Under the pieces are notes generated by a model, which was not told the origin of the DNA, did not search any database, and saw only the letters and a list, made by a program, of their open reading frames with translations. Made by a program: the position numbers and the translations under genes. Below are positions 32,701 to 64,000 of a DNA stretch of 64,000 bases, one piece after another; positions within the stretch are counted from its first letter, which is position 1; every line of letters starts with the position of its first letter. Source of the stretch: Syngnathus acus (taxonomy: Eukaryota; Chordata; Actinopteri; Syngnathiformes; Syngnathidae); the NCBI RefSeq assembly GCF_901709675.1, contig NC_051088.1, positions 14,487,693 to 14,551,692 on the forward strand, in the 5' to 3' direction.

Positions 32701-33737
32701 CGTTGGAGAATTTTTGATGAGGAAGATGGGCTGGAGGGTAGGAGAGGGCCTCGGGAGGAACCGTGAAGGCACTGTGGAACCGATTGTCATTGACTTCAAG
32801 GTGGACCGCAAAGGTCTGGAGGTCCCATAGTACTTCATGCTTGAGATAAATGGTGATATAACAAAAATATATTTTTTTTATGTGATTCAGGATTGGTTGC
32901 TGAAGGAGAGAAGTTACAGAAACCAACAGGGGGACTGGTGGTAACCAAGGACCTGATGGGTAAATGGCATATAGTTGTTTAATGTGTCTTAAGATCACAA
33001 ACTAGTTGCAATAGTACTGAAAAGGTATCATCAGAACATGCACCTTTTGACAAAATGGTTGGTACTCTTGACATACAAACAAATTCTACGATGGTAGCTG
33101 GAATAAAACATTTCAAAAGTACTAAATATTAACAAATGAAAATCCAGCACTGTTTGTTTTGAATGGTCCAAAATTAACTACTGGATGTGATTTCATTTGA
33201 CTCTTTCCAAACAGGCAAGCACCCGCTATTGGACCTGATTTCATTTAACTCTTTCCAAACAGGCAAGCACCCAGTATCTGCACTTATTGAATTGTGCACT
33301 AAGAAACGGATGACGCAGCCTGACTTTGTTATGGTTCACCACAGCGGGCCGGATCATCGGAAAAATTTCCTCTTCAAGGTACGATTGCTTTTTTTCCTGT
33401 TTGCACTGAACTACTGTGGGCGGGCTGTGGGCTGGCTAAGGTTACTCATCAATGCGTTGTGTACTCACCAGGTCACGGTGAATGGTGCCGACTATCAGCC
33501 GCAAACAGCCAGTCCCAACAAGAAACATGCCAAGGCCATGGCAGCAACAGTGGCACTGCAGGCTCTTGGAGAGGTAACGTAAAGTCAAAGGTCTCAATGA
33601 ACAAGACAGCAGAATATCACACAGAATGGCCTGCTAAATGTTCCACGGTTGTTCACCAGGTTCCTGTTGATGGACCTGGACTCTATAGTGGGCCTGTCTT
33701 CACGGCCTCTTCCACTGGGCCTCTGTTCTCCACGTAG
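26726..33737 (+). CDS. son: SON DNA/RNA-binding nuclear speckle protein, compact form
   Basis: SON scaffolds nuclear speckles and promotes splicing of weak introns. Twenty exons join in frame: 26726-26808, 27393-27599, 27729-27760, 27834-28033, 28143-28306, 28423-28586, 28799-29081, 29153-29343, 29562-29705, 29779-29957, 30547-30681, 30970-31056, 31138-31335, 31408-31518, 32031-32147, 32666-32813, 32891-32959, 33263-33378, 33472-33573, 33660-33737 (about 935 aa). It starts MAANLEQIFQDFIL, like human SON. Then come Lys-rich runs (11 consecutive Lys near 27880), an Arg/Ser domain (exons 7-8), LLEIAKANAAAMCAK, KEFPVSSGSQHRKK, DAWAQSN...TGSTGAQVL, a G-patch (MGWRVGEGLGRN) and a C-terminal double-stranded RNA-binding domain (GKHPVSALIE, SGPDHRKNFLFKV, SPNKKHAKAMAA). 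Human SON is about 2400 aa because of a huge repeat exon, which is absent here. Confidence 0.94.
27880..27912 (+). repeat. Coding (AAG)n poly-lysine tract in son
   Basis: A near-pure AAG run inside son exon 4 encodes about 11 lysines. Such tracts are prone to length change. Confidence 0.85.
30338..30398 (+). mobile_element. SINE 3'-end fragment in a son intron
   Basis: Carries the family tail GATAGGCTCCAGCACGAGCG, then GACCCTGGTGAGGATAAG and AAATGGATGGATG, matching the SINE at 40000-40372. Confidence 0.65.
33189..33283 (+). repeat. 48-bp tandem duplication of a son 3' splice site
   Basis: GATTTCATTT, ACTCTTTCCAAACAG and GCAAGCACCC occur twice, 48 bases apart. Each copy contains a polypyrimidine-AG acceptor (AG ending at 33214 and at 33262) and the first exon codons. 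Only the second copy continues into the conserved KHPVSALIE sequence, but the first is in the same phase. Confidence 0.9.
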
Positions 33738-33809
33738 ACGTCGAGCAGTCACCCGGTTATGTGACCGTTGTTGTTGTCTCATCATTTTCAATCTGCTTCT
33801 GTCATTATA

Positions 33810-34185
33810 CAGCACTGTGCAAACATCTTAGGCCACTATGAGATTTGTTGTTCCAGCAATGCTAAAAAGATCATGTATAACTCGACGGTCTGTACTTCCT
33901 GAGTCATGGGGAATAATGAACAGACAGACAAGAGGTGTCGTCGTGATTTTGGAGTGGTGGATGGTTCCATTGCAAGAATGAGTCAAAATGATTAGGGTTA
34001 CCACCCTCATCCATATTCTTGGCAAAATGAAATTGTTTCTTGTTTCTCAGGCCACAAATAAATCATTTTGGATTTTATTTCAATTCTGTTAACCCTATAT
34101 CTTCCAATTTTCACGCTTAAGAAGTCAAATGACTGCTGTGGAAAAAAAAGAAGCAAAAGTAGTGGTGGCCTTTTGCACGGTGCTG
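33810..34185. mobile_element. Candidate TIR element in the son 3' UTR
   Basis: Begins CAGCACTGTGCAAACATCTT...GGCCAC and ends with the imperfect inverse (read from the right: CAGCACCGTGCAAAAGGCCAC). About 376 bp, no open transposase, 73 bases after the son stop codon. No clear target duplication is seen. Confidence 0.5.
34057..34062 (+). terminator. Candidate son poly(A) signal
   Basis: AATAAA 320 bases after the stop and inside the inserted TIR element. A second AATAAA is at 34333-34338. Confidence 0.4.
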
Positions 34186-35154
34186 CATATTGACAACATG
34201 AATTTGAACTTGGCAAAGATTTTAAAATGAAACACCAACAAGAATTGTGAAATAGTCTCAGTCAATAACTATGTTGTGCAGTTGTAGTACAGACAACAGA
34301 TTGTGACGCAAACTCATGCACCATGTATTGAAAATAAAAGTTATTTATGTCACGTAGTGGAGGAACTCTGTGTTTGGCGGTCATCCTGTAAGTGGTCTGT
34401 GCTACTAGGGCGATGCAGACCAAGATGGAAACACCTACACCCAAAGCAGGCTAAGCAGGTAGGAATCCTGAATGTTATAATATTATTCATGCAATGTGTG
34501 TTGTGAGGGTTTGTTTGGGGGGAGGGGGGCTCCATCAGCTTCCAATTTTGATGTTGAAGTAAACCAGGAGGGGGCAGCACTTTATTACCTTGTAATTTTA
34601 CAGCTCACTCAAAATGACACTCAAGCACAAGAGTGCACACACACGCACAGGAACTATTCTAGTGGGTTGTGTAAGAAGGTAATGGCTTGAGCCAAAATCA
34701 GCCCACTTCAATGCAGGACACACGTGGTTGTGTGTGTGTGTGTGCCTGCGTGTAGAAGTCGGAAGCACATCACACACTCGAGTCATGATTCAAGCTGTAT
34801 TCCAATTCTTTTTAGCAGTGTTTTTGTTTTGTTTTTACTCGCTGCACTGATTCCCAACCACATTACGTCATTGGGTGTTCTTCTGGAAATGATCCTAATT
34901 GGGCTGAAAATTATATATCGAGAACCAACATTTAAAGTGCTCATTCACTAATTGGCAGAAGGTAATATTAGCCTGTGTGTGTGTCACTGTAGTATATATT
35001 GGTACTTTGGCAAATTTAATGAGCTCTGTGTCAAAGTATATAAATCAAGTTTGTTTTGCATATCAAATCAGTTTCCCAGTTGTGACTGAATTGAAATGTC
35101 ATTAATCCTTTCAAGCCATAACTTAATATGGAAAGTAGCATTGTCTATGTCAGT

Positions 35155-35360
35155 GATGTATAGTGACAGGCAGAACAATTAAACTGGCTTCCGCTACATG
35201 GCAGAAGGTACAATCAACCATTATATCCACCCGTTGCTGTTTATACAGTAATAATAGCTTTGTGTTCAATGAGACAGTTCCAAGTTGAGGTGAGATTGTT
35301 AATACACTATATACAATACAGTGCTTTGTGACATTTTTACTTGGTGGTGTGCTTTGAGTT
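35155..35360 (+). repeat. Dispersed repeat (TATAGTGACAGGCAGAACAATT family)
   Basis: Shares TATAGTGACAGG.AGA.CAATTAAA, a GGCAGAAGGTACAA-like block and CTTTGTGTTCAA with 7210-7320, and its first 25 bases with 38675-38740. Class unknown. Confidence 0.5.
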
Positions 35361-35769
35361 TTTCTAATATACATAAATGTACACATATATGTGCCTTGGC
35401 TTAATCAAAGTTGAGAAACACTGGATAGTGGTTCACTTATTTGTTACTGATTGAATAGTGGTTCACTCCTTTTTTGGGGTATGTTGCTTATAGTGTAACT
35501 GTCGATTGCCTGGCTGCCTTCTATGCAGACAGCGTGGGTTCAGTTTCCGCTCAGCAGATGGATGCAGTTTGATAGATGAATATTTTTGTAAGCTTAACCC
35601 GCCGATAAACTCAATATCATGTAATGATTTACTTCAAATTGAATTTAGTTGAGTCTTAAATGTTTTGAAGCTCATCTCGAATGCGATTTCTGTTTCTCTT
35701 CATGGATGCCTCCTATTTAATTGGATTAATTAACATATTACTAATACGTTAATTAACTTTACAACTACT

Positions 35770-35808
35770 GTCACTTCAAAGCTTGTATGATATTAGCTTT
35801 GAAGTGAC
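35770..35808. repeat. Perfect 14-bp inverted repeat with 11-bp spacer
   Basis: GTCACTTCAAAGCT is followed by TGTATGATATT and then by its exact reverse complement. Confidence 0.9.
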
Positions 35809-36016
35809 AGCGGCTGGAAAGTCAGGGCAGACCCAGCCGAGAAGCAACTGCTTTAGTCCTTGCCGCCACTGGGAGGCCCCTAAACTTAGTCATCGTGCCA
35901 TTTTATGTGACAATCGTGGCAGCCTCCGGCTGGCTGTGTATATTTGCTTTTCCCAGCAAGAGAGGTGGCAGGGATGTGGAATATCAATTAATATCATAGA
36001 TGACTGATGTTCTACT

Positions 36017-36120
36017 AGGCAGCATGGTGACCCAGTGTTGAGGCATGTCTGCCTCACAGTTCCGAGTTTCGGCGTTTAACTTTTGACTCTGAACCTGGCA
36101 GAGCCAATTGATTTGTGAGT
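36017..36120 (+). mobile_element. SINE 5'-end fragment
   Basis: GGCAGCATGGTGACCCAG, then GTCTGCCTCACAGTTCCGAG, is the tRNA-like head of the (ATGG)n SINE family. The body is lost after about 100 bases. Confidence 0.55.
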
Positions 36121-36629
36121 CACTTAAAGGAGTTCTTCACTGACTCAATCTGGGAACGCTCCACTTGTACAAGCCTACCTACCAAATTTTATTTTGACCA
36201 CCCCTCATGAATATTTGAAAACTCTCTCAAAGAAGGATTTTTGCTTGTCAGAGCGACCAGGTCAAACTTTTGAAAGTGACGTCAGGATTCCCCACTTGTC
36301 CAATCAGAGGACAGGAAGCCAAATTCATGTGCAGTACATAATTTAACCTGAAGATAGCACCATACAGACGGCTTTCACCAAACATGCACTAAAATGTCAA
36401 ATTAATGACCAGGTAATGTAGACAGCATTACTGGACACTCATTTATACAGTTTATCAGCCAAAAAAAAGTTGATTTTGGTGTGGGTTACACCTACGCTGA
36501 AGTAAAAAGGTACAGACAGCAATAGAGAAGTATTTGCCTGACACTGCAGAAGATACGATATCTGATAAGCTAAAGCTTCCCAATACTGTTCACATTTTAT
36601 ATATGTATAAAACGCAAGACACCGAATTC

Positions 36630-36775
36630 AAATGATCAGGATTGTTATCAGACTTCTTCAGAGCTTGCTGATGAACTGATCCTTTCAATCAAGTGCGTTG
36701 GAGGAGGGAGACATCTACTGTAAAACATGCAGGACTGCGGCCTTTGAGGACTGGAGCCTGATATCCCTGGCTTAG
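36630..36775. repeat. Dispersed non-autonomous DNA-element fragment
   Basis: Contains GAGCTTGCTGATGAACTGAT, AACATGCAGGACTGCGGCC and GAGGACTGGAGCC, a widespread teleost repeat that I associate with hAT-type elements. Its end resembles, in inverse, the TGTCAAGCTCTAGTCCTCG part of the 235-bp array at 45805-47510. Confidence 0.45.
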
Positions 36776-37599
36776 TATATTAAGTCACGCCATAAACTTG
36801 CTTTGCTCATCATTATTTCAGAAAGAAGATTTAGGAACTTGCAGCAAGGCCTATATTGTGCTTTTGGGGGAGGGAGCAGTTTTGAAGACTTTTCATTTGA
36901 AAGCCTGTGTTATTTGAGGGGCAAGCAGTCTTCAGACATTTTTTTTAATCATTTTTGCTAATGGAAAAGGTTTGACATGTACCGAGGCAAAGGCAGATAA
37001 TCGCTCAGGATAATCTTTCAAAATCATCCGACAATCAGATCTTTGCTGACTCTGTTATTAAGAGGGGCAAAATGCTAAAATTATTGGCAAATCCAATTGC
37101 TCAAGTTTCAATTTCAAAACAGCACATCCATCCCATTAATCCAGTTTAAGAAAAGTCAGTCAATTAGCCCCAGTGGTTATGTTAACTATCAGGATTTCCA
37201 CCACTTTGATTTTTGAATGAACTTGTTGAAATGTTAATTATGGCAGGAGTACCTTCCATTAATGTTTTTGTGCCAAGCCATTGCACTGACAAATTTCAAC
37301 AGCTGTGTATTATTCAAACTTTTAGTCGTGTACAGTTTTTACCTGACATTTATGCGCAGTGCATTTTAACAGACTTATTATTTTGGAAGTTTCGTTTTCC
37401 CATTTTGAAACGCAGCATTAATGTTAAAATTGCGCACAATGTTGCAGTGATTTAGAATACTATTACGTATGCTTTTGGAGAATCAGATCAGCCTCATTTT
37501 TAACAATCATAAGGTACTTCATTTGTTATAGCCTTTTTGTTGTAAAAAGTTTGAGAACCACTTTTTTTATTTAACAAATCCAAAAGGTGAAGAAGGTGG

Positions 37600-37611
37600 C
37601 ACGTGACGTCA
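37600..37611 (+). promoter_or_regulatory. Overlapping E-box and CRE upstream of chrm4
   Basis: CACGTGACGTCA combines an E-box (CACGTG, 37600-37605) and a full palindromic CRE (TGACGTCA, 37604-37611), 354 bases before the chrm4 start and at the edge of a CpG-rich stretch (CGCGCGCGGCG near 37630). Use as promoter elements is inferred. Confidence 0.45.
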
Positions 37612-37964
37612 CACGCCCTTCTCTCTCCTCGCGCGCGGCGCTCCGCTCCTGCGCATCTTCTCAGCGAGGAACCTCTCCACACATGCTGTGCGTCAAATTT
37701 TCAAAAATATTTTATTTACTTAGTTAATGTTTACCAGCACTCGGTTATTCCATCGATTGCTGTCGTAGATGTCACGCACACTAAGACGAATCATGACAGG
37801 TACGCGCGCTCAATCGGGTCAGCTGTCTGTGAAGACTAAGACCGACGCGCACAATTAAGGTGGTGTCGAAAACAAACAGGCTGGCTCATTCATTTGGCTC
37901 CGAGAAAGAAGCTTAGTGAGAAGCAAGGAGGAAGAACTGTGGAACTAACAGCCGGAGATGCGAC

Positions 37965-60673
<22,709 letters not shown>

Positions 60674-60713
60674 GTTGGAAGGCTACAGGGAAAGACGAGA
60701 GGGTCGGTCGGAA

Positions 60714-60998
60714 TGGATGGATGGATGGATGGAGGTATTTGAAAGACGTGGAGATTTTTATGTTGCAAATAAAAGAAAATTAAGCCCACAAGCCCCCAAA
60801 ATGATTCATCAAATCTGCTGTGGGGGGAGCAAGAAGGACATACGTATTGGTAAAATGATGGAGGGTTATATTTGAATGATGAGTGTAAAATACGGAGAGG
60901 AACGACATGGATTGTGGATGAATGAATGAATGAATGAATGAATGAATGAATGAATGAATGAATGAATGAATGAATGAATGAATGAATGAACGAACGAA
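60714..60998 (+). repeat. (ATGG)n and (GAAT)n microsatellites in the chrm4 3' UTR
   Basis: About five ATGG units at 60714-60735 and about nineteen GAAT units at 60918-60998, ending in three GAAC units. Antisense frames through the second tract read Phe-Ile-His-Ser and are artefacts. Confidence 0.9.
60768..60773 (+). terminator. Candidate proximal chrm4 poly(A) signal
   Basis: AATAAA 95 bases after the stop codon. More distal sites are possible, so this is only the first candidate. Confidence 0.4.
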
Positions 60999-63900
60999 CG
61001 ATGGAGATTGTCGGAATGAATGCAATGGACGGGATAGACAGATGAATAGATGATGACGAGATGATCACTTTAGCTGACCAAAGATGTTCCCACTATTCTT
61101 TTCTATCAAGATTCCACTCTTCTTTCGAGGAGATTCTATTTACAATCATTTTCTAATATCTTTATTCCGCTCAAGCCAACACGCTAGGTGTGAAAAGTGA
61201 GGATTTGAGGATTAATTTCAATCAGTTTGGGCAAAAGTCCAAGAAACTGTGACCTGTGCGGTCAAGAAACACCACTCCAGAATTTCATATAAGATACTAT
61301 GCTCAGTGATCGGGATGCATGAAGCTTCTCGCCGTAAATCAGGTTAGATCGCCTCCAGCGTCCCTGTGACTCTAAACTGGTATAGAAAATGGATGATGGA
61401 TGCACTAGCTTCTATTTTGCTGCTTACTTTGCTAGTACGCTATGATTCATCAGTTTCAGTTGCAAAAAGTGTTGTTGTTTTTTTCCATTCAAATAACCTG
61501 TAAAGTGAATTCAGACATTTGGTATACATGTTTGAAGATAATTTCAGGAAACAGAAAAAAATAGACAATCATTATTCCCAATCTGGCAGATCTCAATACT
61601 TAAGTCCTCACAATATATATGGAACAGTCCTGCAATGTCAACACAATAGCCGCTCAGTAGTTGTTTAGGAGATTCACTAGTTGGGGTAGAGTAGGAGTCA
61701 GGTCCCTCTAGGTGAAGAAGACCCAGCTGGTGAAGTGAAAAGCCATTTTACCTCTTTTTTTTTCAGTGGAGCATGCTTTTGTCTGAAACTGGTGTGGTCG
61801 TTGTTTTCCCGTGTACAGCGCATGCACTTTTTTATGATCCAACAATCCATTGTGAATTGTGGTTTTCCTTCTTGTCAGTAAACATTCAACCGTATCAATT
61901 ATCTCTCAGCAAATATAAAATAGGATCTACTGAGCATATACGCCTTTATACATGCTGTACTTAATTGCTCGGTATCTGCTCAACTGTTATTAGCTGCTAT
62001 AATTGCAAGATTTTATTGACAACAGCATTTATTTTTTTCAGTTCAAAACAGTGTTGTAAATTCCTGTATATAAATTCTTTGATTAGGCTCCTCCGGGAAA
62101 CTATCAAGAAACATGAAACATGTAGAATAACTTGGAACACTGTATTTATGATAAATGGAAGGAGGAAAAAAAAAAATCAATGCATCAATCGTTTCCTTCA
62201 CTTTGGAAATATCTACACACTATATACATACATTCTATTTAAATATCTGTTTTCCCAAAAGCAAAGTTAGAGAATTGTACTTGACCAATTTATGTTGAAT
62301 CAATCATAGAGTAAGCACAAAATATTTTCTATTTTCTCCAGCACTCCACTTCTATGGGTGATGAGTGTTTTTGACTCCAATCATTACCTCACCATGGAGA
62401 CAAGTGTGTGTTATGTAACCCAATCAGCTTCATAACTGGGATACTAAAATCCAAATGTTTTGGTTTTGTAATATTTAGAGAAACAATATGGATGTGTGGA
62501 TCACTGACGTTTACATCGCATTGCACAATGAATTGATACCCGGACTCAAACTAGATGTTATGAAACACATTTGTTCAAGCTGTTCAGTCTGACCCACAGG
62601 ATTACAATATCGAAAACGTAATTGAAGAAAAAGTAAATTGCTAGAGTCTGTCTGGCACTATGCCAGTTTCGAGGGAAAACGCTGGCTTAAAGACCTTCCT
62701 GTCAGCGGGCTAAGATAAACATACGCATCGATGTTCATGACATAAATTTTCCATAGCGCTCCAACTCATTAGGCTAGCAGTGATAGAAGTACACTCTGGG
62801 CTGGTCGCAAGCCAACCCGAGGAGGGATCCAAAGCCCAGGGGCCGGATAGTAGGTTTCATTTGGACGTAATAGTTGAGGTCCAATTATGCTACACAACTT
62901 GATGTTCTCTAACAAGAGGCCGAACAGCAAAATTTACACGTTTGTTCAATCAATCAAGCAATCCATTTGCAAGGACATCCACCTTTATGCCTTTCGGCGT
63001 CTCTCCCCGTGTTTCCGTATCTGCGTTGCAACCTCCCGCTGGAAGCCACACAATGGCGAGGTCCTGCTGATCAGATGATGGGTGTATTGATCTCTTGATC
63101 GCAAAACATCAACGAATAGGACTTTTTCATACAAATTCAACTTCAACCAGGATTTAGTATTGGTTGGGATCAAAATCTTCCTGTGATGTTGCCATTTTGT
63201 TTTTTGTTAGTGAACAGCAAGTTTTGCACACACAAAAATACTGGAACATTGTACACTAGGAGCTGCATTAAAAGGTTTAGCGAGGGTCAAATGAAGTGAA
63301 CCTATAAAGATGAGGTTGTATTCCAAGTTCATTCGAAAATTTCACTAAAAAGCCAATTTCTTTTCGAGTGGTTCTTATCAAAATCCTGTGTATGACATTG
63401 TGGCAGCGTGTACTTGTAGATGCTGCAGCTTACATTGCTGCTCCGTGCTTTTCATTAAGAAGAACATACGTTAGTGGTGTTTGTAAGCTCACCGTCAGCC
63501 CTTGGAGGCTCCCAAAACAGCTTACACAGAACCAAGACTTTTGTGTCAGCTTTCATGAGCTTTACACCGGAGGAAATAGGAATGGATAAACTCCACCGTG
63601 TTTACGTTTGCCAGCTCACTCCCGATCAAGACAGGCTGCATGACTGAGTGACTGCTTCCCTGTTTGTTCTTGTTTTTACCTGCAAGTATTTCCCCCACTG
63701 TCTCTCCTCTACTTGGGGAGTGAGAAGACTTTGGTTCTCCCTTGTTGTCTTTGGCTGATAAATTGCAAACACAAGCTGCACTATGTCGCACGACAGCGAC
63801 ATTTTCTACCTTGGCTGAGCCTGCGATGGGCAAACACCACACCGAGGAAACTCATTCCCATCGCTTGTATTCTTAACAATCTTGTGTAGCCTTTGTTCTT

Positions 63901-64000
63901 TTTGTGTTTGATTAAAAAACAATAACCAGTCACGTGTTTTGGATTTTCCATGCCAAATCAAAAATGGAAAGAACAAATGACACTTGGATTTTATACCATT

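Larger units (their letters stand above)
33738..37964. other. son 3' flank and chrm4 upstream region
   Basis: Holds the TIR element, dispersed-repeat pieces (35155-35360, 36017-36120, 36630-36775), a 14-bp-arm palindrome at 35770-35808, a TG tract near 34728 and, close to chrm4, a G+C-rich stretch from 37600. No further coding exon is recognised. Confidence 0.55.
60674..64000. other. chrm4 3' flank
   Basis: Contains the 3' UTR with ATGG and GAAT microsatellites and a short SINE tail near 61349-61395 (GCCTCCAGCGTCCCTGTGAC, then AAAATGGATGATGGATG). From 61400 to 64000 no exon, RNA gene or named repeat is recognised. Confidence 0.6.

Noticed and set aside
63546-63842. 98-codon minus frame at the right edge
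   Set aside because: No recognisable domain, no splice support and AT/GC composition like its surroundings.

Overview
This is nuclear DNA from a bony fish, most likely a percomorph teleost. The evidence is five vertebrate multi-exon genes with GT-AG introns whose proteins read as clear orthologues of human genes, plus one more vertebrate gene, and the typical teleost short interspersed repeats (a tRNA-headed SINE with an (ATGG)n tail and a second tRNA-derived SINE). The exact group cannot be fixed by eye. The repeat mix would suit a syngnathiform or a similar compact percomorph genome, but that is a guess.

Layout: (1) 1-2259 is repeat-rich flank, with an inverted SINE copy, a small hAT-type MITE with a perfect 8-bp target duplication, and a TGTC/TATG microsatellite. 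(2) 2260-6987 (+) is dhrsx, 7 exons, 325 aa. (3) 8116-9540 (-) is slx9/fam207a, 6 exons, 240 aa, convergent with dhrsx. (4) 10036-15227 (-) is clic6, with a single 969-codon acidic first exon followed by five exons encoding the CLIC/GST-like module. (5) 16766-25011 (+) is rcan1, with two alternative first exons (RCAN1.1-like and RCAN1.4-like) and three shared exons; clic6 and rcan1 are head to head, 1.5 kb apart. (6) 26726-33737 (+) is son, 20 exons, about 935 aa, a compact form without the giant repeat exon of the human protein. (7) 37965-60673 (+) is a muscarinic acetylcholine receptor, best fit chrm4, 537 aa, whose coding region is split into seven exons with a 17-kb first intron. (8) 60674-64000 is its 3' flank, with no further gene recognised.

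son, rcan1, clic6 and slx9 all have human orthologues on chromosome 21q22, so the middle of the window is a conserved syntenic block. dhrsx (human PAR1, Xp22.33) and chrm4 (human 11p11.2) flank it here. The genes do not form one pathway: DHRSX acts in dolichol synthesis, SLX9 in 40S ribosome biogenesis, CLIC6 in chloride/secretory biology, RCAN1 in calcineurin control, SON in splicing and nuclear speckles, CHRM4 in Gi-coupled cholinergic signalling.

The most unusual DNA is in chrm4 intron 1, at 43498-48321. Two inverted ends enclose telomere-like TTAGGG repeats, three 510-bp tandem units each carrying two tRNA-like sequences, an eight-unit ~235-bp array in which complete units fold into 35-bp-stem hairpins, and an inverted copy of the tRNA-like/telomere-like unit. 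Degenerate telomere-like repeats with the same hybrid motif recur in chrm4 intron 2. A second notable point is a 48-bp in-frame duplication of a 3' splice site in son.
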